The notes beneath the pieces are model-generated. The model searched no databases. It saw only the letters and a program-made list of their open reading frames with translations, and had not been told where the DNA came from. This document shows, piece by piece, positions 24,906 through 37,086 of a stretch of 64,000 nt of DNA (its first letter is position 1; each line of letters opens with the position of its first letter). The position numbers and the translations under genes are program-made. Origin of the DNA: Rhodocollybia butyracea. Lineage: Eukaryota > Basidiomycota > Agaricomycetes > Agaricales > Omphalotaceae. The DNA lies in NCBI GenBank assembly GCA_015501585.1, contig JADNRY010000128.1:110313-174312 (forward strand), in the 5' to 3' direction.

Positions 24906-26180
24906 ATGAGCCAAGATACTCTGCCTTTTTTGGATGGAATCAGATTTCCGGACATGCTGCCCCCTCTCATTATTGGCGCAGTAGTATACGGTGAATTATT
25001 TTATCTTTTGGTTGAGTAACATTAATATTGCGCTAATGACATTTCAGGGATGTGTATTTTTTTCATTGGTTTTACCATCATACTATTTCTGCAAGTGTCT
25101 AAGGTTCCTTTATAAATATATTGCTAACTGAAGTGCTATAACATTGCATTTAGTAAAGAATGGCATATCAACCAGCGCAGATCCAGTTGGATCTTCATTC
25201 TCTGCATGTGTCTATCAGAAGCTACACTATTGCTGCACCTTTTGGCATACACGCAATCTCAGTTGATCAATGTAGCAGAGGCATTGAACAGTTTCAGGAC
25301 GGGGCTAGATTCTCCCATCCAAGAATTTCATAGTGCTCCTTTCACAAACCTTTGGCCTGTAATCAGCAAAATGACCCTCCCCATCATCCTTCTCCTTGAA
25401 GATTTCTTTGTTGTATGGAGAGCTTGGATTATATGGCCCTTCAACAGATATGTCAAAACCATCCTCATCCTCCTGACAGCCCTCAATGCTGGTCAGTGAC
25501 TTTCTTTTCTTGAATTTGCATGGTTTCTGAGCGACTTATGTTAAGCTGTGCAAATTCTCATTGTAACTATTATAGTGTCACCTATGCTCCTCGTTGAGCT
25601 TTTCGATCCCTTGATAGCAACATCTGTGCTGAGTGTTGACCAGATTGCTTTCTTGAACAACACTCTGTTTAGTCCCAATGACACAATGGGAGTGGCTGTG
25701 AGCCTTATTGTTAATGTCAGCACCACATCTCTCATTGGATTCAAAGCTTGGTAAGCATCTTGAACATGGGTTAAGTTGATCTGGCAAACATTTCTCAAAC
25801 ATTATTAGGCTGCATCGGAAGGACCTGGAGATACTAGGATCCGGATTTAGAATTACCAAAGTACAACGGGTGTTACTTTATTGGATAGAGTCAGGTCTGA
25901 TTTTGGGGATCCTCCAGGTAGCAATGCTTTTTCGCACTACTGCTTGATTCCAATTTCATACCTTATGCAGCTGTTATATGTTACAAGTGGATTTGTATTA
26001 TTCATAGGTCCAGAAAGGGCGGACCATGGGTCACAAGTCTTCTGTGTATCTATGATTCAATGGCTGGGTATCCTGATACCCTTAGTTGCGGTTTGTACTG
26101 TGCTTGTACAACTGGAACACTTTACTGACAAGAGCTATGTACTAGCACATCCTTCCCTCTTGTGTTTTTGTTATAGTTAA
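24906..26180 (+). CDS. multi-pass (7TM-like) membrane protein
   Basis: ATG at 24906 starts exon 1 (24906-24990, MSQDTLPFLDGIRFPDMLPP then a hydrophobic segment). Further exons begin near 25048 (GMCIFFIGFTIILFL) and near 25156 (KEWHINQRRSSWIFILC ... MTLPIILLLEDFFVVWRAWI). They continue near 25576 (VSPMLLVELFDPL ... VAVSLIVNVSTTSLIGFKAW), near 25809 (LHRKDLEILGSGFRITKV) and near 25971 (LLYVTSGFVLFIG ... QWLGILIPLVAVCTVLV). The FFVVWRAWI pattern in the fourth helix and the IGFKAW-LHR junction are typical of a large basidiomycete family of seven-helix proteins, usually annotated only as hypothetical integral membrane proteins. The junction between exons 2 and 3 is uncertain (a GTCTAA donor is the only one I find that keeps frame). 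Role unknown; a receptor-like function is inference. Confidence 0.72.
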
Positions 26181-26976
26181 CATGAAGATGTCTGTGGTTG
26201 AAGAAATAATTTCCTGGAAAGCTGCTAGTAGGTTCACTCAACATGATTTAGATACAGTTTGATGTATTGTATTTTTGTGAAACAGGTATGTTAAAGTCTG
26301 GTGCTCCCATGGACCAGGACTGAGCTTGTAGTGACTACATTCAGTGACGGACACTTGTAAGATAATCTCTAGAGTACATAATCTCCTCATGACCGGCCCG
26401 GATATCTCGGAGTTGACCAGGTCACAACCTCAAGGTTTAACAAGGTAAATACTAGCCTGAGATGCGCACTCTGTACACTAGTCACTGTCACAATCTCCTT
26501 GAAATTAGTAGTTATTGATGTCCTTCAGAACATTTCTGTAGGAGGTGGGCCCTGCTGTATACCGGTGTTACCGATTATATCATACCTGGCATTTGCATGC
26601 ATCCCGCCGCTTTCCGGCTGTGCGCCTCCAATCGGTAGTTATCTGAGAGTAAAAATATAGCTGTTTCAAGACTAAAATCACGCTGGGATGGTTGAGTTTG
26701 AATCTCACAAAGTTGACAGTCTGAAAATGAAGACAGAGTTCCGAAGCCCGAAATCACACTGGAATCGCCGAAACAGTGCTTGAAAAGGAAACCCGAAACT
26801 GAAGCTGAATTCAACACTGAAAATGAAACCAGAACTCCGAGTTCGAGTCTGAGATCACGCCGGAATAGCCGAAAATTTGTAACAAAGGTTGAAATCCTTA
26901 CCGAAAGCCCCAATTATTTTTTCCCGGCTACGACCGGTATACATACTTTGTTACAATTCGGTTGCAATTTGACGTC
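26181..26976. repeat. intergenic region with a diverged tandem repeat
   Basis: At about 26,670-26,880 a unit of about 95 bp recurs at least twice, with a partial third. Shared words include GAAAATGAA followed by CAGA and TCCGA, then ATCACxCxGGAAT(C/A)GCCGAAA. The minus-strand frame through it (26,575-26,913) reflects the repeat and is not called as a gene. Confidence 0.5.
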
Positions 26977-27240
26977 CTAATCGAGAGTTTCGCGTATGGT
27001 TTCTTTGTGCTTTCCATCGCATCCTCCGTCTCAGCCATCATATTGAGACATAGTCGTTTGGCAACACGTCAAGTCGTACACTGCGTTCTTTCGCCGCTTC
27101 CCGATGGTACTGAAGTCTATTGGGATATTCGCAAGTGTTAGTCTTGTCCGAGTCGCCACTGGCATTTCAAACTTTTCCACCGGCATGAACTGGGAACTTA
27201 ACTCGCCTAGTAGCATTGGATCATCACATTCATTCGTCTG
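26977..27240 (+). pseudogene. fragment of the 7TM-like gene found at 35.7 kb
   Basis: Sequence from ATCGAGAGTTTCGCGTATGG to AGCATTGGATCATCAC matches about 35,727-36,000 closely. The frame is broken by small indels, and the region corresponding to the protein start and all later exons is absent. It is a decayed partial copy immediately downstream of the TPR-CHAT gene's 3' end. Confidence 0.75.
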
Positions 27241-27387
27241 ATCAAGAAAGCCCGGACAAGAAAATGTACCCAAGTTATCAAATAAAGTACACCTTGGCTG
27301 ACCCCGGGCCCCCGCATATCCGTCTGGACAAGTACTCTATGCTAGTAAATTACAATTTAATACTTATAGCAAACAGTATTGCTGTCA

Positions 27388-30300
27388 TCAAACTCCAAAG
27401 TGGACAAACGGAACCCACTTTTCAAATTTTGTCTCACCAACTTGTTCCCGCAGACGCTGCACAGCCTCATGAAGTGCATAGGCTGAATTCGGCCTCCCCT
27501 GGTGGGGCTCACCATCCAGACCTCTGAACAATCTTGCATACACCTCTGCAGAAACCATGGGTGCTTCATCATCTCCAATTGACCACATTGTTGCAATAAC
27601 ACTGGGATAACCTACTGCAAGCATACCAGCTGCAAGATGTACAGCTTCTTCAGGAAGCATTTCATCACCTGTGGCTGTCTGACATGCTGAAAGGACTGCA
27701 AGCTCAACGTTGTCAAGAGATAGTCCCATCAAGGCTTGAAGCTTGAGCTTTCCATCATGAAGAATAAAGCAGCTATCCAGAGGATCTTTTGAATCTTGGA
27801 TCCCATGACATGCAAGATGGGCAATTCTGTGTTTACCGATCTCTGCCAGAACAGTCTCCACAGTGGCCAAATCATGAGATAGATGTAGAGCATGATCCGA
27901 GGATATGTACATTTGAATGACCTTTGCCTCTTCTAAAGTACCAGGCAGAGAGGACATGAATGGAGTCTCAGGTTGGGAAACAATAAGGACACTTGGTGGT
28001 AGGCTCATGTTTTTCTTGACTTTAATGCCTGAGTCAAGCACAGTAGTTAAGGTAGGTGTGTATGAAGACACCACAAAATCTGAAACACTAATGTTCATTG
28101 TAGGGTCAGTGGAACCATAGATGCCAGCAGCATGAAGAGGAAGGAAGGCTAGAGGTCCTGTTGGACACCAGGTGATCTGAGGGAGGTGTTTCTGGAGCGG
28201 ATTCTTATTAAGCTTAGATGGACATAAGCACATTTTTATAAAAACACTAGAAACTAAGATGGAAACTCACCAGACCAAGTGAAGAAAGTATGGGTTCCAC
28301 AACATTGAGCCATAGTCCAGCCAGGACAGACTGGAAACTATCAGGTCCACTATCTTGGAGGCTTGTCGCAGCTGTTTTAGGCTTGAGACGATCTCCATTC
28401 CGGCGATGGGCACCCCCCTAAGATACAAGGATGATATTAACTTTGAGTGCAGATCCACTGCTTCCTTCAAGGAAATTTTCAGAAGAGGAACATGGATAAT
28501 TCTGGACGAAGGAGTAAGAATAAGCCCATCACAACGTGAGTCGGTTACAACCAAGATCACTACAGGACCGTTTTCAGCTGCAGAGACAAGCCCAGAAAGT
28601 TTCTTAGGCATCAAAAAGCTCTCAAAGCCATCTAACTCTCTGATTTCTTTAATCAGTTTTTCATACTCAGCAGCCAGCTTGGTATGTTTCTGTGCTTCTT
28701 GATTGACGGTCAAAGTCACAGGCACATCTGGATTATCAAACATATTGGACCGCGAGGACAAGCCAGCAGTTTCAAGAGCCCTAGAGATTGTCTCAAGTTT
28801 ACTAGCAAATTGGCCGTGTTGAGTGCGGAGATGATCCAGTGGTGATCGCAATTGGAGTATATGGCCCCAGACAATGCCACGACCTTCTTCCAACCACTCA
28901 ACTGCTCTTGATAGATTACCAGTGGCGATTGCAGTTTCCACGGCTGTATTGACTGCATGACCGATTTGGGAGAGTTCTTCGTAGCGGCGACCAACTGTCT
29001 GTCCTAGCCAGACAACACGTGGGATTAGGCGAAACATATGCTCATATGCTTCCAAGGCTGAGCAAGAGTCAGGAGCAAACCGAGCCCACCGTAATGCAGC
29101 TGTCAGCTGGACAGAAGGAGGTCCAGTGGTGGAAGCACATGCATTCCGTAACACGGATAATGCATGATAACGGTCAGAAGAATGTCCAAGGAGCTCAAAC
29201 CGGCTTAAATATGTAGCTGCAAGGTTGTTGAGTTGACCAGACTTCTGGGCATGGCCATCAGGAGTTATGCTAACAGCCTGTCTCAGTACAACTGTGGCCT
29301 GTTCAATATCTGTGAGCTCTCCAAGAAGCTCAAATCGTGTCTGGAATGCTGTCCCCAGATTATTGAACATGATACGCTTACTGTCACGGCCATAAGGCAC
29401 TAGATTCACGGCCTGCTGCAGAGCATCAATTGCCTTCTCAATGTCTGTAACTTCACTAAGGTTTTGAAAACGGGCTCTGAAGGCGTTTCCAAGGTTACAG
29501 AGCTGGCCGGGCTTTCGGAAATGTTCATCAGGGGTGTTATCAACTAAATCTTCCAAGACACCAATAGAGCGCTCAATATCTGCAAGCTGACCAGTAAGTT
29601 TAAAACGCCGCCACAATATAGCTCCTAGGTCATTGAGCAGGATAGCCTTGTTGGAATTTCCATCAGGAGTGAGATCAATTGCCTGCTGCAGAGCAATAAA
29701 TGCCTGCTCAATGTCTGGACGCTCACCAAGATGGATAAACCGTTTTAAGAAAGCATTTCCAAGGTTGTTGAGCAAACGAGGCATCTTGGAATAGCCTTCA
29801 GGGGTTAATGTAACTGCTTGCTGTAAGGCACCAATTGCCTTCTCAATGCCTGGCAGCTCTCCAACATACTCAAAGTAGCTAATCAAACAGGCGCCAAGAT
29901 TGGTCAACAGAACTGGCTTGCTGACATGTCCATCAGGAGTGAGATTAACTGCCTGTTCCTGGATACCAATTGCCTGTTCAATATCTGCAAGTTCACCGAG
30001 ATACTTGAAGCGTTCCATTAAGGCATTGCCAAAGTTAGTCAACAGGGCAGGCTTGTTGGCATGACTATCATGTAGAAGCTCGACCGCCTGTTTCAGGGCA
30101 GAGATAGCATGCTCAAGGTCTGTAATGTCTCCAAGATATTGAAAGCGGTGCTTCAAAGCAGTTCCCAGGTGATTAAGTGATCCTGGCTTCCTTGCATGGC
30201 CATTGGGAGTGAGCTTCACTGCCTGCTGCATGGCATAGATTGCTTGTTTAATATCTGCAATCTTACCGAGATACTCAAAACGACATTGGAATGCAATTCC

Positions 30301-32093
30301 AAGATCATTGAGTCCCCGAGGCTTGTTGGCGTGACCATCAGGAGTAAGGTCAACTGCACACTGTAGGGCATCAATTGCCTTCTCAATATCTGCAAGCTGT
30401 CCAAGATGCTCAAAACGACGCTGGAAGGCATTTCCAAAGTTTTTGAATAGAGCAGGCTTGTTAGCATGGCCATCAGGAGTGAGGTTAAGTGCCTGCTGAA
30501 GAAAATCAATGCTCTGCTCAATGTCTGTGAGCTCTCCAAAATGATTGAACCGACTCTGAAAAGCATTTCCCAGACTATTAAAGAAGTCAGGCTTCTTGAC
30601 ATGTCCATCAGAAGTGATTTCCACTGCTTTCTGCAGGAACTGAATGGCTTGGTCAATGTCTGTAAGATGGCCAAGATGGTTGAAGCGCAGGGAGAGAGCA
30701 ACCCCAAGATTCATTAACCTTGATGCTTGAGCAGGATGGCCGTCAGGAGTCAAGTTAACAGCCTGCTGCAGGACAACAATGGAGTGCACAATGTCTGTGA
30801 CCTCACCATAATGCTCACAGCGGCACTGCAAGGCAATGCCAAGGTTGTTGAGCCTTGATGCCTGAGAAGGATGGCCATCAATAGTCAGATCAACTGCCTG
30901 CTGGAGAGCATGGATAGCTTGATCAATGTCTGAATGTCCACCAAAATATTCAAATCGTAACTGCAAGGCAGTTCCAAGATCCTCGAGATTCATAGGAATG
31001 TTGGCATGACCATTGGGAGTAAGGGTAACTGCTTGCTGCAGCGCAACAATCCCCTTATCAATATCTGCAAGCTTCCCATACTTGGTAAAACGCTGCCGTA
31101 GGGCAGCTCCAAGGTTGTTGAGTATGTCAGCTTTGTGGACATGGCCATCAGGAATGAGATGAGCTGCTTGCTCCAAGGCATTGAGAGCCTGATCAATATC
31201 TCCAAGCTCACTAGTATGGTCAAATCGGACCTGCAAGGCATTCCCAAGGTTGTTGAGTCTACCAGACTTATTTGCATTGCCATCAGGTGTTAAATCCACT
31301 GCTTGCTTCAGAGCAGCAATGGCCTGATCAATGTTTCTCATCTCACCATGGCCATCAAAGCGGCTTTGAAGTGCAACTGCCAGATTGCTGAGCTCTACAG
31401 TCCAGTCAGGAGAACCACCTGGGGCATGGTTCACAATCTTCTTCATCAGTTTGGCAGCTGCATTCCCAACTGAAGCAAAGTCACCAGCCTGTATATGATT
31501 GTGTATTAAACCACAGTGAAGTTCAGAAATCAATGTATGAAGGACATACCTCTGTGTCTGCTTGCATCAGTATGGACTGGACAAGTTCTACACTCATAGT
31601 ATCATCTGGAGAGAGTTCAAGTGCTTGATAGACTAGCTCCAGAGCTGCATTACTCTGTCTGAGAAATGGATCCATAGCTGGTGTAGGAAGATCGTTGGGA
31701 TTGTTAAGTTCATCTGAACTGAGCTGAGCTTTTTCTTCATCAAAAGTGTCTGCCAGTGCAAGACTTGACAAGAATAGTTCAGAAAGCTCTACCTGCTCAC
31801 TGTCGTCATGTACATTTCTCAACAGCTCTTTGGTTTCCTAGGACAACTACATCAGCAAATTATTTATAGTTTGACAATTTTGTAAACCTAAACTTACCAT
31901 TGCAGGAGACTTGTTAGGCACCCATTGGAGCTCATCATTATTTTCGCCAGAAACAGACTTATTTTGGGTAGAGGATCCCTCAAATTCCTGACATTGAAAG
32001 ATCTCATATTCTGTAGTAGCCTGAAGTCAGAAATGGACATACAACTGTTGTAGTTTTTGTTGGGTCATCTGTTGCGAAGCTGGTTTCTGTCAT
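27388..32093 (-). CDS. TPR-repeat / CHAT-domain (caspase-like) protein
   Basis: The proposed exons are 32043-32093, 31898-32020, 31550-31837, 28271-31488 and 27388-28191, giving about 1,490 residues. After an acidic N-terminus come 16 consecutive TPR-like units of about 45 residues (each begins near DIxxAIxAL and carries TPDGHxxKP and LNNLG). A linker helix (RAVEWLEEGRGIVWG) precedes a C-terminal CHAT domain. Its typical blocks are ITWCPTGPLAFLPLHAAGIY, the His motif AHLACHG (about 27.8 kb), the Cys motif LSACQTATG (about 27.68 kb), GYPSVIATMWSIGD and a final WVPFVHFGV. CHAT domains are clan CD cysteine proteases with a His/Cys dyad, and both residues are present here. Two problems remain: the first intron would be only 22 nt, and the frame changes near 28,410 (see findings). 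In fungi such proteins are linked to heterokaryon-incompatibility or immune-like roles; that is inference here. Confidence 0.85.
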
Positions 32094-33259
32094 GTTGGCT
32101 AGAGAAGATGATAGCCACCCAATAAGACAAACATGATTGGGGACGATGAAGAGAAACATACCACACACCGAAAAAAGTAAATATCAAATCATGTTGGAAT
32201 GGGATGTTGATGGGATGCGGGGACTTGTGCTTATACAGATGAACTAGTTAAATAGTCTTGCTTCTAATACAATAAAGACCACCGCACAGATCGGTGCCCA
32301 CCTGACAGCTTGGTGTAATATAGTAAGAAGCGCTCACCGTGCAGTATAGGGGCTCGGGGATCCAACGGAGTCGATCCTTATCATTATCATTAAATCCGCA
32401 CCTTCCGGAATTTAAGGAAGAGCACTGGCAAGAGCAGCAGACCGTGGTCTCTTTGGTATTGACTAGAGCCTTTCAGCCAGAAAGCAGCGTAGAATCTGGA
32501 GCTTTGAGACTCGAGAGCCTGAGCCGCTGGATATCTTGATTTATTCACCGGCTGAAAACACGACCGTCGATGACAGCCTGATAGGAGGTTATGGCCGCAG
32601 GCACGTCTTTTTTGCCAAGAAGTCTGCTGCTAATTCTTGAATCATGGGTTTTGAAGTGAAGTTTCTTTGAAACTTGAAAGAAGCTTGAAAGGAAGCGAGC
32701 GTCTCTGTGCGTTTTTGTTTTCGGCGGAGAGTAGTTCACCGTACGTGCTGTGTCAACCTCCATTTTGAGTAGCTGTAACGAGAATCATTGTCAACGACAA
32801 ACCGTTCTTTCCAATCAAACAACAGTGGTAAAGTACAGTTAGTGCTGTGTGGAAACCTAGACGCCCATAGAGTCGGACCGGAATTTGTCAATATTATAGG
32901 CGCTTATGCGCTCTTGTCTTCCATACATCTTTTTGACCACGAAAAAATCGTTGAGCGGGATTTTCTCAAGCTCACCGATGTTCCAGGATGAAAGGTGTGC
33001 TTAGAAAGCACTTGACTCGAACGGACAAGAGCTCGTCGTTAGGTGACACGCGTCACAGTCCGCCTGCAGTCCCAACTCTTTTACATTTCGAGTAACTTCC
33101 GCGCCGAAATCACAGCCTGTCGAGAATCAAAAACCTCAGCCAACAATTCCAACTAGTTTAATCATGGGTCCGGAATGGATGGGATCGACATGTATGTGTT
33201 TAGAAGAAAAAATATGTATTTCCCACTAACCTAACTCATCCAAGTTGGAGGCTCGTATT
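32094..33259. other. upstream region of the TPR-CHAT gene
   Basis: Probable promoter and 5' UTR of the TPR-CHAT gene. A GTATGT donor on the minus strand near 32,160 and a CTCTAG acceptor near 32,103 could form a 5' UTR intron. No other gene is supported; short frames near 32,340 and 32,545 lack support. Confidence 0.4.
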
Positions 33260-34970
33260 GATCATATTCCTTTCTTCAAATGGTCCTGAGCGCATCAGCT
33301 TCACTTAGCTTAGCCACATTATCTCGCCGTCTTTCACTCTGTATTACGTTCAAGAAACTTCATCCGCCTTCGCAATCTCCGGCCCTTCCCCCTCTGCCAA
33401 TATCATCCCAGATCGCTATCACGTCTCTCTTCGGCCGCGCGTATAGTGTCTCTTACATGGCTCCGCCTTCTACCCTGCCTCATAGGAATTGTCAATTCCC
33501 AAACTGGTACCAGCACAGCGCCAGATCTTGGCCCCCCGTCACACACGCGGCGCACCGCGCTCCCAAGTTCTACTGGTTGGACCAACCAAGTCTCGTCCAA
33601 GTCTCGTCATGCCTCATGTGAGGACGACATCTGATAATAAGCCCGCGCTCACGGTTGCCCCTGTGTTTTTCTCCAGTGCTATTACCGCTATTGACAATAG
33701 AACTCGATGAATCGGACGTGGGACTCTACTATGCTTTATTCGGTTTTACCGTGGATTCTTGTCGAGTAAGCTATTCGGTCCAGGTAATCGAGAGAGCTAG
33801 CCAACATGGAGCCACTACGAGCCACTACCATGATATCTGGTAGACTTATGTTCAACGAGAGTTGCAGTATCATGATATTGGCGGATGGGCGAAGATGTAA
33901 CCTCTCGAGATGTCTTAAAGTTTTCAATAACTCGAGTGTGCGGTGAACATAGACGTTTCAATCGCTGACAACCTGATTTGGACGCATCGCGCGTATGTGG
34001 AGCGATCTGAGTACTTGTGTTACCGGGATGTAAGGTGCGCGTCACCGGCATGCTGTGATAGGCTGATGGAAAACACAGCTGTCAAAGCAAGGGACTAGGC
34101 CACTGCAGTCTCAGAAGTCTGCTTTGGTTCTATGTCGCGACCATCACTATCAAGTCGTTTGCCCTGGATTGACATCCAGTACTGTCGTACTAGGGCCAAT
34201 GGATGTTATCACAGAAAAAATACCAAATATAGCAATAGTTTTTCCTCGAAGCGTAACAATACTTGTTCTGACTGTCGACATGATCCAAGCACCGAAATAG
34301 ATTGTTGAAGGTTGAACTCTCCAACTGTTACACTGCGCCAAGAGAAGCTGACGATGTGTGAGCAAAGGAGCCTATTTGGTCTTGACAAGTATTGGGCTGT
34401 CTGTATCCTCAGCGGGTTTCGCCGATGCAAAGAAGCTCATCAGAGCGCTGAAACTGTCTTATTCAATTTGTTTGAATTGGGTATCCCTTCCTACACGCAA
34501 CGAAAAGGCATACATTTTCTGTTTGGCCACCAGATTTCTTGTTCGCTCGCGATGACTTTTCATAAATTCTGGTTTTTTGCATGGGAATCTTCGTCTGGTC
34601 TGCGCACCTTTAGTGAGAAAGCCTCTGCATTTCCAAACCAAACACGGTCAAACATAACCTGCAGCGTCCCTCGCCCCCTGCATTGTTCAACATTTAACGT
34701 TCATCATTATGATTGCTCAGCCTCGAAATCACTATTTCTTACCATCCTGCTTGATAGTACCTTGGCATCTTCCTCTCTGAGCGCTGAGCTCTAGGCTTCA
34801 CTTATCATCGCAGTACCGACCCTAACTTTTCCATCATATCACAAATATCAACCTTGTCTAGCGTTCGACTGGTACGGCTGTGAGCTTTCCAACACGCTCT
34901 GAATAGGAAAAGGAACTTTCCTCTTCACGTCAGTCGTTTCTTCAGTTGCCAATATCCTGAGCATGTTTCT
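33260..34970. repeat. segmental duplication, right copy
   Basis: Right-hand counterpart of 22,815-24,680 (same orientation, about 10.3 kb away). It begins with one copy of the CTTCGCxATCTCCGxCC part and ends in the TTCACGTCAGTCGTTTCTTC stretch. A 160-residue plus-strand frame at 34,312-34,794 is interrupted in the left copy and has no family signature, so I leave it out. Confidence 0.7.
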
Positions 34971-35683
34971 TTCTCACGCAACATGAAACCGTGGGCCGTT
35001 GGGCCCCGCAACACTACGGGAGGTGTGGTTCTCAATGTGTGAATGAAGGAAGAAGGAAGGAAGCATTATCGACTTTATCACCTACACGACATGGGAAGCA
35101 TGGACGGCTTTGGTAATCCCGACTTCTCACACCGAACCACGCGCAGTGAGTAGTTACAATTCGGACTCTCGAATATGAATGACCTTCTTTGCGTCTAGAT
35201 AATATATTGATTTGCTATGTGTGAGAGCTCCAGAAAGGTTGGTGCGGGTTGACGCCTACCATTTGTAGTCATACGTTCCCTGCGTGGTCCTGCGCCCTCC
35301 CACATCGTTGTGAAACCTGCTTCTGTGGATTCTGGGAGGGTAGTATTCGGAGGAAAAATGTATAACAAGTGTAATCCCAGGCTATTCTAGTGGAGGACAC
35401 TGAGAACGCCACCCGCGGGGTTGAACCCAATTCCCCCTGTAAAATCACCGTCTTCGCTCCGAGCCAGGTATCCCAAATATAACCAACTGTAAATCAGGTA
35501 TCAACATGCCTGATTTATCCACATTTTTGAAATTCATCGCCGTATCATGTTTTTTTTTAGTTTTTTTTTAGGATCTCTATATACATATCATATCACAACT
35601 TCGAGAATCGATCAGTCACCAGCCAATGCAACGCTTTAAATTCTAAAGCTCTATGTTCTTCTATGCTCTTGCAACCGTGATCT
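34971..35683. other. intergenic region upstream of the second 7TM-like gene
   Basis: No gene is supported. Two short T-runs lie near 35,551 and 35,562. A plus-strand ATATATA/ATATCATATC stretch near 35,580 could belong to the promoter of the following gene. Confidence 0.35.
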
Positions 35684-37086
35684 ATGTCCCAAGTTCCCTT
35701 CCTCAGCACTTTCCTCGCCGATGTCCCAATCGAGAGCTTCGCGTATGGCATCTTCTTCGTGCTTTCTATCGCATCCTCCATCTTCATCCTAATGAGACAT
35801 AGTCCCATGGGTAACACGCCAAATCGGATCCGGTGCAACTCGTGGCTCACGTTCTTTCGCTCCCCGATGGTGCTGGGGTCTATTGGGATATTCGCAAGTG
35901 TCACCGCAGTACGTCTTGTCCGAGTCGCCACTGGCATTTCAAACTATTCCACCGGCACGAGCTGGGAACTTAACTCGCTCAGTAGCATTGGATCATCACC
36001 TTTATCCGTCTCTTCGAAGCATTTGTCACAAGGCTGGATAACCCACAGCCTTATCTTGCTGCCCTCGCACAGCCTACATACATCGTTAAAACTGGGTTTT
36101 TATGCGCTTCCCTCCTGATTGCGGATGTCTTGGTGGTGAGCTATTACTTACTCGCAACCCGATGCCTTCTACACTTTGGAGCTGACCAAAAAAATTATGT
36201 TACTACTTAGATCTACCGTCTCTGGATTATCATCGACAAACAGCTGTACATTGTTCTTTTCCCCATGTCGACGTGCTTTGGATTACTTGGTACGTTCGCT
36301 CGTCAATTATCATAGATCAACATTCACGGCTTCCAAGTGAGCAATGTTGGTATAAACGTACCAATTCTCGCGAACTAGCCTTGGTGCAGATGTGTTTCTG
36401 TCGGCGGCTGAGCGATGGATTACAAGTCAATGCGTGTTTTCTTTATGGTGAGCATTTCCGCTAGATATCAGGCTAATTGTAACTCTCCCTTACGTGGTAA
36501 ATCACCTACCCTACCCTAGTACGAATATCTATTGCACAGGAATGATTTGCTGGACATTGATACGACACGACCGGAGGAATTATAACCAAGGACTTTCTTC
36601 GAATATCTTGGTACGTACTTACTTATTGCCAGTGTTTCAAGCACAGGAATCTCGACTGACCATCTGCTCCAGAAAGTCCTCGCAATCTTCGTCGAAAGTG
36701 CTATCATTTATACGTAAGTTCCATCCATACCCATCCCGTATATTCCAACCCCTTGAGCTCACACCCGCACCCGGCAGGGCCTGGACGATCTTCTTCTTCA
36801 TCACATACCAGTTCCAGTCAAACATTCAGTTCTTCGCAATCGATGTATACCCTCCATGGCAGGTATCTCGTTTATGCTCATCAATGTCCGCGTGGGCCTT
36901 GGGTGGGCTAAGATCGCGGAGCCAACCGTTGTTACTACTGGGATCACGGCGGGGAGTAATATGCCGATGAGGCCGCTTGCTATTAGTATTTCTCAGGTGA
37001 TTGAAGACTCGGAGGGCGGTGGGGTGGAGACTAGTCATTACAGCGAGACTAGTCAGTATGGGGAGAGGAAGCCTGATGGTCTCTGA
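35684..37086 (+). CDS. multi-pass (7TM-like) membrane protein
   Basis: ATG at 35684 opens MSQVPFLSTFLADVPIESFA with a first helix (YGIFFVLSIASSIFILM) and a second (VLGSIGIFASVTAVRLV). After an intron (probably about 35,979-36,019) the frame continues FVTRLDNPQPYLAALAQPTY and a helix ending ASLLIADVLV. It goes on with IYRLWIIIDKQLYIVLFPM, later VLAIFVESAIIY and AWTIFFFITYQFQ, and the last helix AGISFMLINVRVGLG. The hydrophilic C-terminus is rich in Ser, Glu and Gly and ends at 37086. The QPTYIVKT, IYRLWII, LAIFVESAIIY and VRVGLG blocks are hallmarks of a basidiomycete seven-helix family. Short exons around 36,270-36,640 are not fully resolved. A broken copy of the first exon lies at 26,977-27,240. 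Location plasma or internal membrane; function unknown. Confidence 0.7.

Noticed and set aside
30216..31283. Minus-strand frames of 97-163 residues inside the TPR region
   Set aside because: They are alternate-phase shadows of the regular TPR repeat.
34312..34794. 160-residue plus-strand open frame in the right segmental copy
   Set aside because: The equivalent region in the left copy (about 23,990-24,480) is interrupted in all frames, and codon-like conservation is not apparent.
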